From: Corynebacterium parakroppenstedtii
Lineage (GTDB): Bacteria > Actinomycetota > Actinomycetes > Mycobacteriales > Mycobacteriaceae
Assembly: GCF_019754935.1 (NCBI RefSeq)
Contig: NZ_JAGSOA010000003.1
Coordinates: 1-64,000, forward strand
Direction of reading: 5' to 3'
DNA length: 64,000 nt
This document shows positions 33,318 through 42,762 of the stretch, piece after piece. The position numbers were made by a program, and so were the translations under genes. Within the stretch, counting starts at the first letter, position 1. Every line of letters begins with the position of its first letter. Below the pieces are notes generated by a model that saw only the letters and a program-made list of their open reading frames with translations, was not told where the DNA came from and searched no databases.

Positions 33318-36300
33318 ATGGCGGCGAACTTTGATGTTGGCACCGGGTGGGTGAGCATTGTCCCGAAGATGGGCGATTTCTCCCAGGTTCGTAAACAATT
33401 GGATAAGGCAATAGTTGCTCCGTCCCAATCGTGGGGCGAGCAGATGGGTAACAAGATCACCTCTGGCTTGAAGAAGACGGTGAACGTCGGGGCGATTGCT
33501 GTTACCGCTGCCGCCGGTGTGAGTGCTGGTAAAGCATTCTCTGATGGGTTCAACCGTTTAGCATCGACTGATCGGGCCGAGAAAGCTCTTGAGGGTTTGG
33601 GCTATAAGGGTAATGAGATTACCCAGATCATGGGAAACGTTAATAAGTCTATTGAGGGCACGTCGTTTCTCATGGGTGATACTGCTCAGGTTGCGTCGGT
33701 GATGTTGGGCTCGGGTATTAAACCGGGCCAGGAGCTTCAAGACACGCTGAGTCATGTTGCTGATGCTGCCGCGCATTCGAATACGTCGATTAGTGAGATG
33801 GGGTCGATCTGGTCGAAGGTTGCTGCTCGTGGGCATGTCGACGGTGAGGTGATGGCCCAGCTCATGGACCGTGGTATCGGTCTGCAGGATCAGCTCGCCA
33901 AGCAGATGGGCGTGTCCAAAGATGCGGTGGCGGATATGGTGAGCTCTGGGAAGGTGTCGTTTGCTGATTTCTCCCAGGCTATGGATTCCATGTTCCATGG
34001 GGCGGCGCAGAAGCAGCGCGAAACGTTCCAGGGGTCTATGGAATATATGAAGGCTATGGCCTCCCACGTCACCGCTGAGATCATTCAGCCGTTCTATAAC
34101 GGGATGATCCCGGTGTTTAATGCCATTTCTGATGGTTTCGCGGGTCTTGAAGGCAAGCTTGGCCCGATTGCGCAGCAGATTAGTAATGCGATTGCGCCGG
34201 TCTTTGAGCACCTGGCTAATGATGTTATCCCCGCAGTGTTTTCCGCAATAGATAGTATCAATGTTGATACTGTCATGGGGGCTTTTGGGCCGCTCAAGGA
34301 GGGGCTAGCCCAAATGGGCCCCTTGTTAGAGCAGCTTGCTCAGGCCGCTATCCGTGTGGTGGCCGCCTTGGCCCCGGCGATTCCACCACTGGCAGCTGCA
34401 CTCGTGGCCATTGTGAATGGGACACTGCCTGCGCTAACCGCACTATTGAATGCGCTGGTCCCGATCATTACTTCGGTGATTGTTCCCGCGATTACCGCGT
34501 TAAGTAACGAGTTGGCTAAACACCCACAGTTAGCGGCGGCGGCTGCTAACGGTTTTATGCTCTGGGCTGAAGCATTCGTCCCATTGAATAGGGGTTTTAA
34601 GGCTGTTAAGGCGGGGGCCGGCATTATGGAAGCGTTCGGGCCCCGCATAGGAATAATTGTGAAGTCCCTGTTCAATATCGGAAATGCGCTCAAGAGCGTT
34701 ATCGGTGTCGGGCGCATCATTTTTACTGGCCTGAGGACACTGCCTGCGCTGATGAGCGCGGTTTTCAGCACTAACCCTGTTGGTGTCATCATGACCGCCA
34801 TCGGGCTTCTCATCACCGGCATCACCTTGTTTTTGACGAAAACTCAAGCTGGTCAAGCGATCTTGGCGTCAGTGGGTAGCGCTTTGCAAGCCTTCTGGGA
34901 ATGGCTGCAGCCAGTCTTTGAGTCAATCGGCACGTGGTTGTCGACAGCATGGTCGGCTATTTCCTCGTTCTTCTCTCAGGCTGCGAGCGTGATCGGCACT
35001 ATCGTGCCGTATGTTGTGTCGGTGCTTCTAACGCCGATAATGATTCAGGTGGAAATAGCGAAGGCCGCTATTCTTCTGGCGTTCAACTTGATTAAAGCCG
35101 GATGGGATTTGCTGGTCACCGGAATGGTCGCATTGTGGGAGTCGGTTTTGCACCCCATGTGGGACTTCATGGGCATGGTTGTGAGCACCCTGTGGTCGGC
35201 GGTACTCCAACCAATTTTCTCTCTGATCGGTACGGCGTGGAACATGCTACTCAGCGGCATGGCGGCTGTCTGGAATGGTGTTTTACAGCCTGCCTGGAAC
35301 CTTATGGGGGCGGTGCTACAGGGCCTGTGGAATGGTATCTTGCAGCCAATATTCACCGCGATTGGTGCCGTCTGGTCTGCTGTCGTCAATGGGATTAAAG
35401 CAGTCATTGATAATGTTTTGATTCCCGCCTGGCGCGGAATGTCCGATTTTATCTCGATGATTGTGGATAGGTTTGTGAAACCGGCGTTCGACAGGATGAG
35501 CGACGGGGTTCGGACTGTTCAGCATTGGTTCGAGGTTGCGGCTGATGGTATCAAGCATGCGTGGACGTCGGTGTGGGACACTATTCGTGATATTGCAAAG
35601 AAGATTGCTGGTGTTGCCTACAATAACGCGATTCTGCCTGCCTGGAATGCGATTGCGAATGTTACGGGTGTGCAGAAACTCGATCGTGTGAATTTCGCTA
35701 CGGGTGGTGTGATGCCCGGCTATACGCCTGGCCGTGATGTGCATACGTTCTTCTCCCCCACCGCCGGGGTGCTTAACTTGTCTGGCGGTGAGGCGGTGAT
35801 GCGGCCGGAGTGGACTCGTGCTGTGGGTGGGCCTGCTGCTGTGGCGCGGATGAATGCGCTGGCGCGGTCTGGTCGTGGTAGTGGCTTATCGGTGGGGTTT
35901 GCTGATGGTGGTGTTATTGGTGGTATTAAGCATGCTGCGGGTAAGGCCTGGGAGGTCACCGATGAGGTGTTGGATAAGGCGATGGAGCTTGGTAGTGATT
36001 TCGCTAATGCGGCTAAGCGGTTGTTCTTCGGCAAGATTGATGCGGTGAAGGGCCGTCTGGGTATTGGTCGCGGTACTAGCTTGGCTAAGTCGGTGGCGCC
36101 GGCATATCTGACTAAGGGTGCTGATAATGCGTGGAATTGGCTAAAGGAAAAGGTCTCAGAGGTTGCTAAGAAAGTGAAAGAGAGGTTGAGCGTCGGCGGC
36201 AACGTTGAGATGTATCGCGGGCTTGTCGAACGGCTTCTTCGTGAAAAAGGGCAGCCTGTTTCCCTTGTTAATAGTGTTTTGCGCCGTATGCAGCAAGAGT

Positions 36301-37088
36301 CTGGTGGTAATCCGCACGCGATCAATAATTGGGATTCGAATGCGGCTAAGGGGACGCCGTCGAAGGGTCTTATGCAGACTATTAATCCAACATTCCAGTC
36401 GTATAAAGACCCTGGATATGACGATATTTGGGATCCGGAATCCAATATTCGCGCATCGATGAACTATGCGCTGGCCACGTATGGTTCGCTGTCGGCGGCA
36501 TATGATCGTGCCGGCGGCTACAAGCGTGGTGGTGTTCTTCCAGCGTTCCTGCGTGATTCTGGCGGAATCCTGCCCAATAATTCCATCGCCGTCAATACAT
36601 CCGGAGACAGTGAATGGGTCCTATCTTCCCAGCAGATGCAGGACTTCGCTCAGGGTATGACTGAAGCCTCTCAGCATATGGATGAAACCGCTCAAGCGTT
36701 TGCTGATGGTGTCGAGGCCTGGCTTAACGGCGAAGAAGACCGGATCGGGGCACCAATCGAATGGGGCGCGCAATTCCTCGGAGACATTCTCTCCGATGTG
36801 ACCGAGGACCTTGGCTCACCCTGGGGGATTGACGGTACAAAGGCACCCGACATCCTTGATAATCAAGGCCGGGTGAAGGTCTCTGTCGCAGGCCCTGCTG
36901 ACGATCCTGGCCGTAGCGTACTGCCACCCGTGGAGGTGCACGTCAATATGAACGGGGACAATATGACGGTGTCATCAGATGATGTGCGGCGTGGGGTCAA
37001 TCAGGCTTTGGCTGACTATCAGCGCAGGATTGAGGCCTTAGAGCGCGGCGTTCAGATCAATACGTTCACAACACCAATGGTGGTGTAA
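33318..37088 (+). CDS. tape measure protein with lytic transglycosylase domain
   Basis: At 1256 residues this sets tail length and probably crosses the envelope on infection. The N-terminal third (VSIVPKMGDFSQVRKQLDKA; then MGDTAQVASVMLGSGIKPG) is a standard TMP region. About residues 340-520 are hydrophobic. About 560-690 carry Trp-rich repeats of the form W-x-x-VLQP-x-W-x-x-MG. At about 980-1070 lies an SLT-type domain: LVNSVLRRMQQESGGNPHAI with the catalytic Glu, then KGLMQTINPTF and ASMNYALATYGS. It would open peptidoglycan locally during DNA entry. It starts behind a G5 tract. Confidence 0.93.
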   Translation: MAANFDVGTGWVSIVPKMGDFSQVRKQLDKAIVAPSQSWGEQMGNKITSGLKKTVNVGAIAVTAAAGVSAGKAFSDGFNRLASTDRAEKALEGLGYKGNEITQIMGNVNKSIEGTSFLMGDTAQVASVMLGSGIKPGQELQDTLSHVADAAAHSNTSISEMGSIWSKVAARGHVDGEVMAQLMDRGIGLQDQLAKQMGVSKDAVADMVSSGKVSFADFSQAMDSMFHGAAQKQRETFQGSMEYMKAMASHVTAEIIQPFYNGMIPVFNAISDGFAGLEGKLGPIAQQISNAIAPVFEHLANDVIPAVFSAIDSINVDTVMGAFGPLKEGLAQMGPLLEQLAQAAIRVVAALAPAIPPLAAALVAIVNGTLPALTALLNALVPIITSVIVPAITALSNELAKHPQLAAAAANGFMLWAEAFVPLNRGFKAVKAGAGIMEAFGPRIGIIVKSLFNIGNALKSVIGVGRIIFTGLRTLPALMSAVFSTNPVGVIMTAIGLLITGITLFLTKTQAGQAILASVGSALQAFWEWLQPVFESIGTWLSTAWSAISSFFSQAASVIGTIVPYVVSVLLTPIMIQVEIAKAAILLAFNLIKAGWDLLVTGMVALWESVLHPMWDFMGMVVSTLWSAVLQPIFSLIGTAWNMLLSGMAAVWNGVLQPAWNLMGAVLQGLWNGILQPIFTAIGAVWSAVVNGIKAVIDNVLIPAWRGMSDFISMIVDRFVKPAFDRMSDGVRTVQHWFEVAADGIKHAWTSVWDTIRDIAKKIAGVAYNNAILPAWNAIANVTGVQKLDRVNFATGGVMPGYTPGRDVHTFFSPTAGVLNLSGGEAVMRPEWTRAVGGPAAVARMNALARSGRGSGLSVGFADGGVIGGIKHAAGKAWEVTDEVLDKAMELGSDFANAAKRLFFGKIDAVKGRLGIGRGTSLAKSVAPAYLTKGADNAWNWLKEKVSEVAKKVKERLSVGGNVEMYRGLVERLLREKGQPVSLVNSVLRRMQQESGGNPHAINNWDSNAAKGTPSKGLMQTINPTFQSYKDPGYDDIWDPESNIRASMNYALATYGSLSAAYDRAGGYKRGGVLPAFLRDSGGILPNNSIAVNTSGDSEWVLSSQQMQDFAQGMTEASQHMDETAQAFADGVEAWLNGEEDRIGAPIEWGAQFLGDILSDVTEDLGSPWGIDGTKAPDILDNQGRVKVSVAGPADDPGRSVLPPVEVHVNMNGDNMTVSSDDVRRGVNQALADYQRRIEALERGVQINTFTTPMVV

Positions 37089-37112
37089 CACCAATTATCC
37101 AGGGGGCTGCTG

Positions 37113-37985
37113 ATGGATATTCAGCTTTTAGACTATCGAAGAAAAACATGGCACCTGGCCGGAGATGACGAGGGTGCCGAGGGGGTAACGCTCGGCAAGA
37201 TCAGTAACACCGTCGGCAACATCAGTGACCAAAAGGATAAACACCAATCACGTTTCCAGTCACCAAGCCTAGATATCGGTGAGCTTGACCCTATCGAGCC
37301 GACACTCACCGTGCAGATCACCACAACACCCGAACTCACCGTCGAGACAGTCACCCGTCGGTTCCTTAACGGCTTAGACTTTTTCAAACCAGCCAAACTC
37401 ATCGTCACGGAATCTCGCCAACCATCACTGTGCCTCTTCGTGCATCTTGCAAAACCGGTAGGCCTGCCCGAGGACACCACCGCCATAGACGGCACCACCA
37501 TGGAGGTTGAACTTACCGCTAAGGACGGCTGCTGGTTCGGCCCCCAACATAGCGGCACCGGCATTGTAGCCATCGAAAACACCGGGGATATTCCACTATG
37601 GCCAACTGTTCGCTGGCGTGGCATGGCAGCACGATTCACCGAAGACCGAAATGGCCTCATCGTGCTCCCGCCAGCCTTAGGCCGATCAGGACTGACGTAT
37701 TACACCGACCCAGCCACCGGGGGCCTTGTCACCGACAACCAGGGCTACCCGAACCATACAGCCTGGGCCACCATGCGCGGCGTGGCCTGGACACGGCCAG
37801 TCATGCCAGGAGACGGCACAGCAGTGGAGTGCCACCATTGCCAAGTGCTGTGGCGAAACCGTTACCTTTCACCATGGGCGCAATCAGGGGGGATAATTTC
37901 TCATGCAGGAACATCAAATAACGCAAATGGCCGCGATTGGTCAGAGGCGACGGGACGACCATACGCCGTTCGTCTATTTGACTGA
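37113..37985 (+). CDS. distal tail protein (Dit-like)
   Basis: The 290-residue protein follows the tape measure gene, the Dit position. The N-terminal beta-rich part (LTVETVTRRFLNGLDFFKPA, then ELTAKDGCWFGPQHSGTGIV and NTGDIPLWPTVRWRG) matches the tail-protein pattern in which a tube-like domain is followed by a galectin-like part. Its last 83 bases overlap the next gene in another frame. Confidence 0.75.
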   Translation: MDIQLLDYRRKTWHLAGDDEGAEGVTLGKISNTVGNISDQKDKHQSRFQSPSLDIGELDPIEPTLTVQITTTPELTVETVTRRFLNGLDFFKPAKLIVTESRQPSLCLFVHLAKPVGLPEDTTAIDGTTMEVELTAKDGCWFGPQHSGTGIVAIENTGDIPLWPTVRWRGMAARFTEDRNGLIVLPPALGRSGLTYYTDPATGGLVTDNQGYPNHTAWATMRGVAWTRPVMPGDGTAVECHHCQVLWRNRYLSPWAQSGGIISHAGTSNNANGRDWSEATGRPYAVRLFD

Positions 37986-39501
37986 CAAATACTTAACCCC
38001 ACAGGTCATCGTCACCGGCTACGTCTCACTCAAAGCCTCAGATAAGGTCAACGATGCTGGCACCTTCGCACTCGAAGTCCCAGCCCATCACCCGATGGTT
38101 GATTTACTTATCCCACCGTTAGCCTTCGACGGCGACCCCAACTCGGCTTTACGCAAGCTAACCGACATACAACAATTCCTCATCGTCGAATACGGGCACA
38201 CCCGCTACACCTACTTCGTCGACAAGATCGTCGACCATGCCCAGCGAGTCAATCCCACCGTCGAAATCAGCGGAGCCTCCATCTATGAAATGACCGACTA
38301 TCTTGTCATGGAATCCAACCCGATGTCGATCAAATCGCTCCAACCCAAATATATGGACGTGCGGGCCGGGGACTCACTCCGCGTGATAAAAACGTTCATC
38401 CTCATGAACCTGCGCAGGCTCTACCAATTTGACCTTCTACCCGACCCCGACCCGTGGTCACCGATCGCCTGGCGAGACTATGCAGATTGGCCGATCATGG
38501 TCAACCCTTTGCACAAGTCAGTTGATACTCCCTGGACGGTGCTTGCTGCCCGCTTCGACTCACTAGCCGACCTGACAAAAGAAACCTTGGATGCCGCCGG
38601 CCTCAGGCTCACTGTCACCCTGTGGATGCCGTGGGATCGGCAACCGTTCCCTACTCACACGCGCCTATGGAAACCCACCCTCATTATCGATGTCGTCCCC
38701 GTAACAGCCGATTCGTCCGTCGCCGGCCATATCCGTGAGGGCGTGAAAAACATCAAGCGCAAGTGGGATCCGGAAGACAACGTATCGACAGTCGGTATGT
38801 CTGCCCGCTCCAATCCGGACGGCTACAAACCCTGGGTGATGCTCCGACCAGACCACATCGACTACGCCACCTCGGATGTCACCATCACCCGATCGAAGTA
38901 CGCTGACGTCACTGTGGGCGGGAAAAGCCCAGGTGCGATTAACCAACTTTTGAAACGGGCAGCGGCCTCCTTCGTCGATGGTGCTATTGCCGGTGCGAAA
39001 ACGGCGTGGCCTGGGCACGATAAGCAGCTAGACGATATGCAATCCAAGCTGGAGAAAGCCAGTGAGAAGCTCACGGAGGATAAGCTTCTCGCGTTTACCC
39101 ACCATCAGGCGACCCGCCGAGCGCACTATCTTGGCCCGTACCGGCGTCACGAACTCGTCGCCTCGGGTGAGGGGTTCACTGTAGAAGGTGAACAACAGGC
39201 GTTTGAGGCGCTTGCTAAGGGCAAGGGTGGGCTCTCGGCAGCGTTTAAGATCGCCGACGGATGCCCATACTCTCTCGGCTATGAGGTGAATGTGGGTGAC
39301 CAAATTGGTGTCGAATGGCGAGAAATGGTGCTATCCACATGGATTGATGAAGCCACAATCACCTGTGAAGATGGCCACCCGCCGGAGGTAGAACTAGCCG
39401 TTGGTGAAGCAAAAGCTCGCCGATCTGCTCTACAACAACTCAACGATAACCAAAAGCACATCTCGTCGGTCACAAAGCGACTGAAGACCCTCATCGGCTA
39501 G
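37903..39501 (+). CDS. minor tail protein (ReqiPepy6 Gp37-like)
   Basis: This 532-residue protein starts at an ATG behind a G6 tract located inside the Dit-like gene, so the two frames overlap by 83 bases. The opening segment (VTGYVSLKASDKVNDAGTFA, LEVPAHHPM, later FLIVEYGHTRYTYFVDKIVD) fits the Gp37-like family of actinophage baseplate hub proteins. A helical stretch near residues 375-400 and a closing beta domain follow. It probably forms the tail tip with Dit. Confidence 0.8.
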   Translation: MQEHQITQMAAIGQRRRDDHTPFVYLTDKYLTPQVIVTGYVSLKASDKVNDAGTFALEVPAHHPMVDLLIPPLAFDGDPNSALRKLTDIQQFLIVEYGHTRYTYFVDKIVDHAQRVNPTVEISGASIYEMTDYLVMESNPMSIKSLQPKYMDVRAGDSLRVIKTFILMNLRRLYQFDLLPDPDPWSPIAWRDYADWPIMVNPLHKSVDTPWTVLAARFDSLADLTKETLDAAGLRLTVTLWMPWDRQPFPTHTRLWKPTLIIDVVPVTADSSVAGHIREGVKNIKRKWDPEDNVSTVGMSARSNPDGYKPWVMLRPDHIDYATSDVTITRSKYADVTVGGKSPGAINQLLKRAAASFVDGAIAGAKTAWPGHDKQLDDMQSKLEKASEKLTEDKLLAFTHHQATRRAHYLGPYRRHELVASGEGFTVEGEQQAFEALAKGKGGLSAAFKIADGCPYSLGYEVNVGDQIGVEWREMVLSTWIDEATITCEDGHPPEVELAVGEAKARRSALQQLNDNQKHISSVTKRLKTLIG

Positions 39502-39556
39502 AATATAAGTTCGAGCGAGTAGATTTCATGTTGTATAAAACAAGGGGGTGGAGCAC

Positions 39557-39748
39557 ATGGGGGTGTGCCTAAGCGAAGATACGCCCGCGGGGGCATGGGT
39601 TGTAGGAAGACCCATGCTAAATGCGGTTAATGAGGCGCACGCATTGTTTTTCGGCCAAGACGACTACACCACAGGACGATCAGCGATGGAAGCGCTGATC
39701 CCCACACTACACACGTGGCTACCGAACCTAAGTTCGATCAACAAGTAG
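39557..39748 (+). CDS. small phage protein before the endolysin
   Basis: This 63-residue protein (ATG at 39557, GGGGGTGGAG upstream; an in-frame GTG at 39548 is possible) has no signal or membrane segment. A TATAAA -10-like hexamer lies about 25 bases upstream. I do not recognise it; position suggests a minor tail or lysis accessory role. Confidence 0.55.
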   Translation: MGVCLSEDTPAGAWVVGRPMLNAVNEAHALFFGQDDYTTGRSAMEALIPTLHTWLPNLSSINK

Positions 39749-39761
39749 AAAAGAGGTAACT

Positions 39762-40427
39762 ATGCCACTGTACGGACTCGATGTCTCTGAACATCAAAAC
39801 GGAATGTACCTACACCGCGCACAAGCCGAAGGATACGACTTCGTCATCATCCGACTATGCGACGGCACCTACCGAGATAAAGTCTTCGGCTCCCATCTTC
39901 AAGACGCGGAAAGCGCAGGACTGATCACGTCAGCATACTGGTATCTTCGCGCCCCCTCAGAGGGACGCACCATCGCCCAACAAGTCGACGTCATCGACCA
40001 ACAAATGGGAGGCCGGCGCGACCTCGGCGTATGGATCGACGTTGAGTCCGTCAGCAGAAATCACCAGCTCCTCCTCACTGGCGACGATGTGTGGGCCGCG
40101 AAACGTGAACTCGAATCACGCGGCTACCACGTGCCCGGCATCTACTCGGGTGCCTGGTACTGGGAAAACATGCCCGGCGGTGAACCATCCATGGATGGGC
40201 TCGGGGCACTCTGGGTATCCAACTACGGATCCAACGGCTACGGCACTGCCGCCCAACTCTATCCCGGCGACACCGACCGCCGATGGAACTACCCACTCGG
40301 CAACCACGCCCCCGATATCCTCCAATACGGCTCCAACTGCTATGCCGCCGGCTACCCCGGTGTTGTCGACGTCAACGCCTACCGCGGAAGCCACGACGAA
40401 CTCCGGCACCTGTTCACCGGCAACTAA
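39762..40427 (+). CDS. GH25 endolysin (lysozyme)
   Basis: It cleaves the glycan backbone of peptidoglycan at lysis. The protein is a single 221-residue GH25 domain: YGLDVSEHQ at the start holds the first catalytic-site Asp, and the D-x-E pair is in GVWIDVES (near 87-94). The end, ILQYGSNCYAAGYPGVVDVN, contains the final acidic residue. There is no separate cell-wall-binding domain and no signal peptide, so release depends on the holin. Confidence 0.93.
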   Translation: MPLYGLDVSEHQNGMYLHRAQAEGYDFVIIRLCDGTYRDKVFGSHLQDAESAGLITSAYWYLRAPSEGRTIAQQVDVIDQQMGGRRDLGVWIDVESVSRNHQLLLTGDDVWAAKRELESRGYHVPGIYSGAWYWENMPGGEPSMDGLGALWVSNYGSNGYGTAAQLYPGDTDRRWNYPLGNHAPDILQYGSNCYAAGYPGVVDVNAYRGSHDELRHLFTGN

Positions 40428-40490
40428 CCAACCCCACCCCCTAGCGCAGCCATCTCACTCCTGACCGCACACCACGTAGAGGATCACACC

Positions 40491-40943
40491 ATGGCTAAGC
40501 ACGACATCCCACACATCAACAACATTCATCCTGGCGAATTTCACCTCGACCGAGGCATCACCCACTCCCCCTGGTACCTCCGGCAAGTCGTCTACACCAC
40601 TGCAGGGATCATCGGGCTAGCCGTCACCGCCCTCGGTATTGCCATACCAGGACAAGTCGACGACTGGTTCCAAACCGCCGCCGGCATCGCCGCAGCTGTC
40701 AGCGGCGCACTCGCAGCCGTCTCCACTGGAGAGCACTCCGACTACCGGCCGACAGGACGCCCGAAAGACGCCGACACCCAACCCGGCGACAACAACACAC
40801 TCCACGCCCCACAAACACCCCCATCACCACCTGTCACCTACACCCCCACCACGCCCACCAACGACGCCTACCAGCCACCACGCTCCACTATCACACCCCA
40901 AGGCGGAACACCCGGCCATCCCACACCAGCCCCCGAACACTAA
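40491..40943 (+). CDS. phage holin (r1t-like)
   Basis: The 150-residue protein follows the endolysin. Residues about 24-80 hold two membrane helices (VVYTTAGIIGLAVTALGIAI and FQTAAGIAAAVSGALAAVST), matching r1t-type holins. The rest is a Pro/Thr-rich hydrophilic tail of about 65 residues, which is long for the family. It would form the membrane lesion that frees the lysin. Confidence 0.88.
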   Translation: MAKHDIPHINNIHPGEFHLDRGITHSPWYLRQVVYTTAGIIGLAVTALGIAIPGQVDDWFQTAAGIAAAVSGALAAVSTGEHSDYRPTGRPKDADTQPGDNNTLHAPQTPPSPPVTYTPTTPTNDAYQPPRSTITPQGGTPGHPTPAPEH

Positions 40944-40992
40944 CCCCGGCCACACATCCGAAAAAACACCAACTAACCGCACAGGGGGCACT

Positions 40993-41355
40993 ATGCACGG
41001 GCCACTCACCACCCTCCTCATCACAGGAGTCTCCAGCGCCATCGCAGGGCTTGCCTCATGGTTCGCCGCCATCACCAACGCCCATGGCAAAGAAAAAGTC
41101 GCCAAAGAACAAACGCGCTACCCCGAATGGAAAGCGTTCGTCGACGCAATCCAAAAGGAAACCGAACGCACCAAAAATGAACTCACCGGAAGGATCAACA
41201 ACCTACAAACCCAAGTCGACACCCTCCGTGAACGAGTCAACACTCTTAGCAACAAATACGATGCTGCCCTCGGTCACATAGCCGAATGGCGTCACGCTCA
41301 CCCCGACGAAGTTCCCGACAGGCCAGCCCCCGCCGCCATCAAACACGACCTATGA
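40993..41355 (+). CDS. membrane-anchored coiled-coil lysis accessory protein
   Basis: The real start is the ATG at 40993 behind a G5 tract (120 residues). One N-terminal membrane helix (PLTTLLITGVSSAIAGLASW) is followed by a coiled coil at about 50-90 (LTGRINNLQTQVDTLRERVN). This one-helix plus coil layout is seen in second holins or antiholins of actinophages, next to the lysin. A longer frame in the same phase starts inside the holin gene and is not supported. Confidence 0.7.
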   Translation: MHGPLTTLLITGVSSAIAGLASWFAAITNAHGKEKVAKEQTRYPEWKAFVDAIQKETERTKNELTGRINNLQTQVDTLRERVNTLSNKYDAALGHIAEWRHAHPDEVPDRPAPAAIKHDL

Positions 41356-41594
41356 ACACACACAACCCGAACAAACCTGAAACTCCCCGGCATCTCCGCA
41401 CACGCATACGGCAGCGAGACCACTACACCTGCCAACTCTGCGGAGCGCCAGGACGGGAAGTTGACCACATCATTCCCACCAGCCAAGGCGGCACCCACCA
41501 CCCGACTAACCTGCGAGTTCTCTGCCGCACCTGCCACACCCGCAAAACAACCCGGGAAACACGCGTAGGAAAGACGCGTAGGAAAGACGCGTAG
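41352..41594 (+). CDS. HNH endonuclease
   Basis: The 80-residue HNH nuclease overlaps the previous stop as ATGA. YTCQLCGAPGREVDHIIPTS, then THHPTNLRVLCRTCHTRKTT gives the two CxxC zinc knuckles and the DH...N...H active site. HNH proteins of this size often assist terminase in DNA packaging. Its last codons and stop lie inside a 13-bp tandem repeat, so the C-terminus may vary by repeat number. Confidence 0.88.
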   Translation: MNTHNPNKPETPRHLRTRIRQRDHYTCQLCGAPGREVDHIIPTSQGGTHHPTNLRVLCRTCHTRKTTRETRVGKTRRKDA

Positions 41595-41612
41595 GAAAGA
41601 CGCGTAGGAAAG
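41561..41612 (+). repeat. four tandem copies of a 13-bp repeat
   Basis: ACGCGTAGGAAAG is repeated four times without interruption, with a decayed fifth copy. The repeat contains the palindrome ACGCGT. The HNH stop codon falls in the third copy; because 13 is not a multiple of three, a change in copy number alters the reading frame. Confidence 0.9.
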
Positions 41613-41770
41613 ACGCAGAAAACACAACGCCTCCACCTCCCACCTGAACCTCATCCCGGCATCACCTAATTCCGACCCACCCCGAGAGTCCACCCCCAGA
41701 GGTTTACTTTTTGCTCAGAATCACTAACGTCTGGTAGGTCGATTAAGTACTTAAGGATAAAGTAGGCACA

Positions 41771-42655
41771 ATGAAAACAATAAAAATGATCACCGCCACC
41801 TCCATCCTCGCCCTCACACCAGCGTCACTACTTCCCCTCCCCACACACCCAGCACACGCCGACACCATCAACGCCGGCGACAAATACGTCGCCCTCGGAG
41901 ACTCCTACGCCTCCACCGGCACCCTCGCCCAACAAGTCCCCGGCACCCACCCCGCCTGCGTCCAAGACCAAGACAACTACCCCCACCAACTCGCCCAAAA
42001 ACTCAACCTCAACCTCGACGACGCCTCCTGCGCCTGGGCACTCACCTACCAATACGACCAACCACAAAACCACGCCCTACCAGGCACAGCACCCACCCCA
42101 CAAAAAGAACACCTCACTGAGGACACTAAACTCATCACCATCAGCCTCGGCGGCAACGATGCCGGACTAGCCGACGTATTCGCACAATGCGCCCCCCACA
42201 TCCACATACCCGGACTACCCGACTGCAAAGACACAGCAGAACCGACAGCCACCGCACAAATCAACAACCCCGACCCAGAAGGCCGAACCCTCCACCAACG
42301 CCTCGTCGACATCGCCAACAACGCTGGACAACGCTCACCACACGCAAAGATAGTATTCACCGGCTACTACACCGCCGCAATGAAAGACTACCAATGCATA
42401 GATGATGGCTTCCTTTCCCAAAACGACCGCGCATTCCTCGAACAATACGTCACGAGCATCAACAACGTCGTCAAATCCGCCGCCCAAGACACCAACGCCA
42501 CCTACGTCACACCACCTAACCAACCCGACGGATGGTGCAGCCCAACTAACGAACGCAACTCAAGCTACTTCGGAATCCCCGAAGGCAGCCTCATCGCCCA
42601 CCCCACACACACCGGACAACAACGCATGGCACAAACCATCGCCAACCAGCTCTAA
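41771..42655 (+). CDS. secreted SGNH-family esterase/lipase
   Basis: This 294-residue protein has a Sec signal peptide (basic start, hydrophobic SILALTPASLLPL, cleavage after AHA near residue 31). Block I is VALGDSYAS with the nucleophile Ser, block III is SLGGNDAG, and block V is AHPTHTGQQRM with the catalytic His. Six cysteines suggest disulfides, as in Streptomyces SGNH lipases. The gene follows the lysis genes, a typical site for lysogenic conversion genes, and starts behind AAAGTAGGCACA. The natural substrate is unknown. Confidence 0.88.
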   Translation: MKTIKMITATSILALTPASLLPLPTHPAHADTINAGDKYVALGDSYASTGTLAQQVPGTHPACVQDQDNYPHQLAQKLNLNLDDASCAWALTYQYDQPQNHALPGTAPTPQKEHLTEDTKLITISLGGNDAGLADVFAQCAPHIHIPGLPDCKDTAEPTATAQINNPDPEGRTLHQRLVDIANNAGQRSPHAKIVFTGYYTAAMKDYQCIDDGFLSQNDRAFLEQYVTSINNVVKSAAQDTNATYVTPPNQPDGWCSPTNERNSSYFGIPEGSLIAHPTHTGQQRMAQTIANQL

Positions 42656-42762
42656 CACAACCCCAAGGGACCACCCCCTACCCCCACCACCACACAACCC
42701 CCGGGCGACTAAGGCGTTAGTGGTGTGTACGGGTCTTGGGGGTGGGCTGCAGGTTTGTTTTA

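Noticed and set aside
40639-40992. Upstream extension of the coiled-coil lysis protein into the holin gene
   Set aside because: The extension is Pro/Thr-rich nonsense in another frame of the holin; a proper ATG with a G5 tract lies at 40993.
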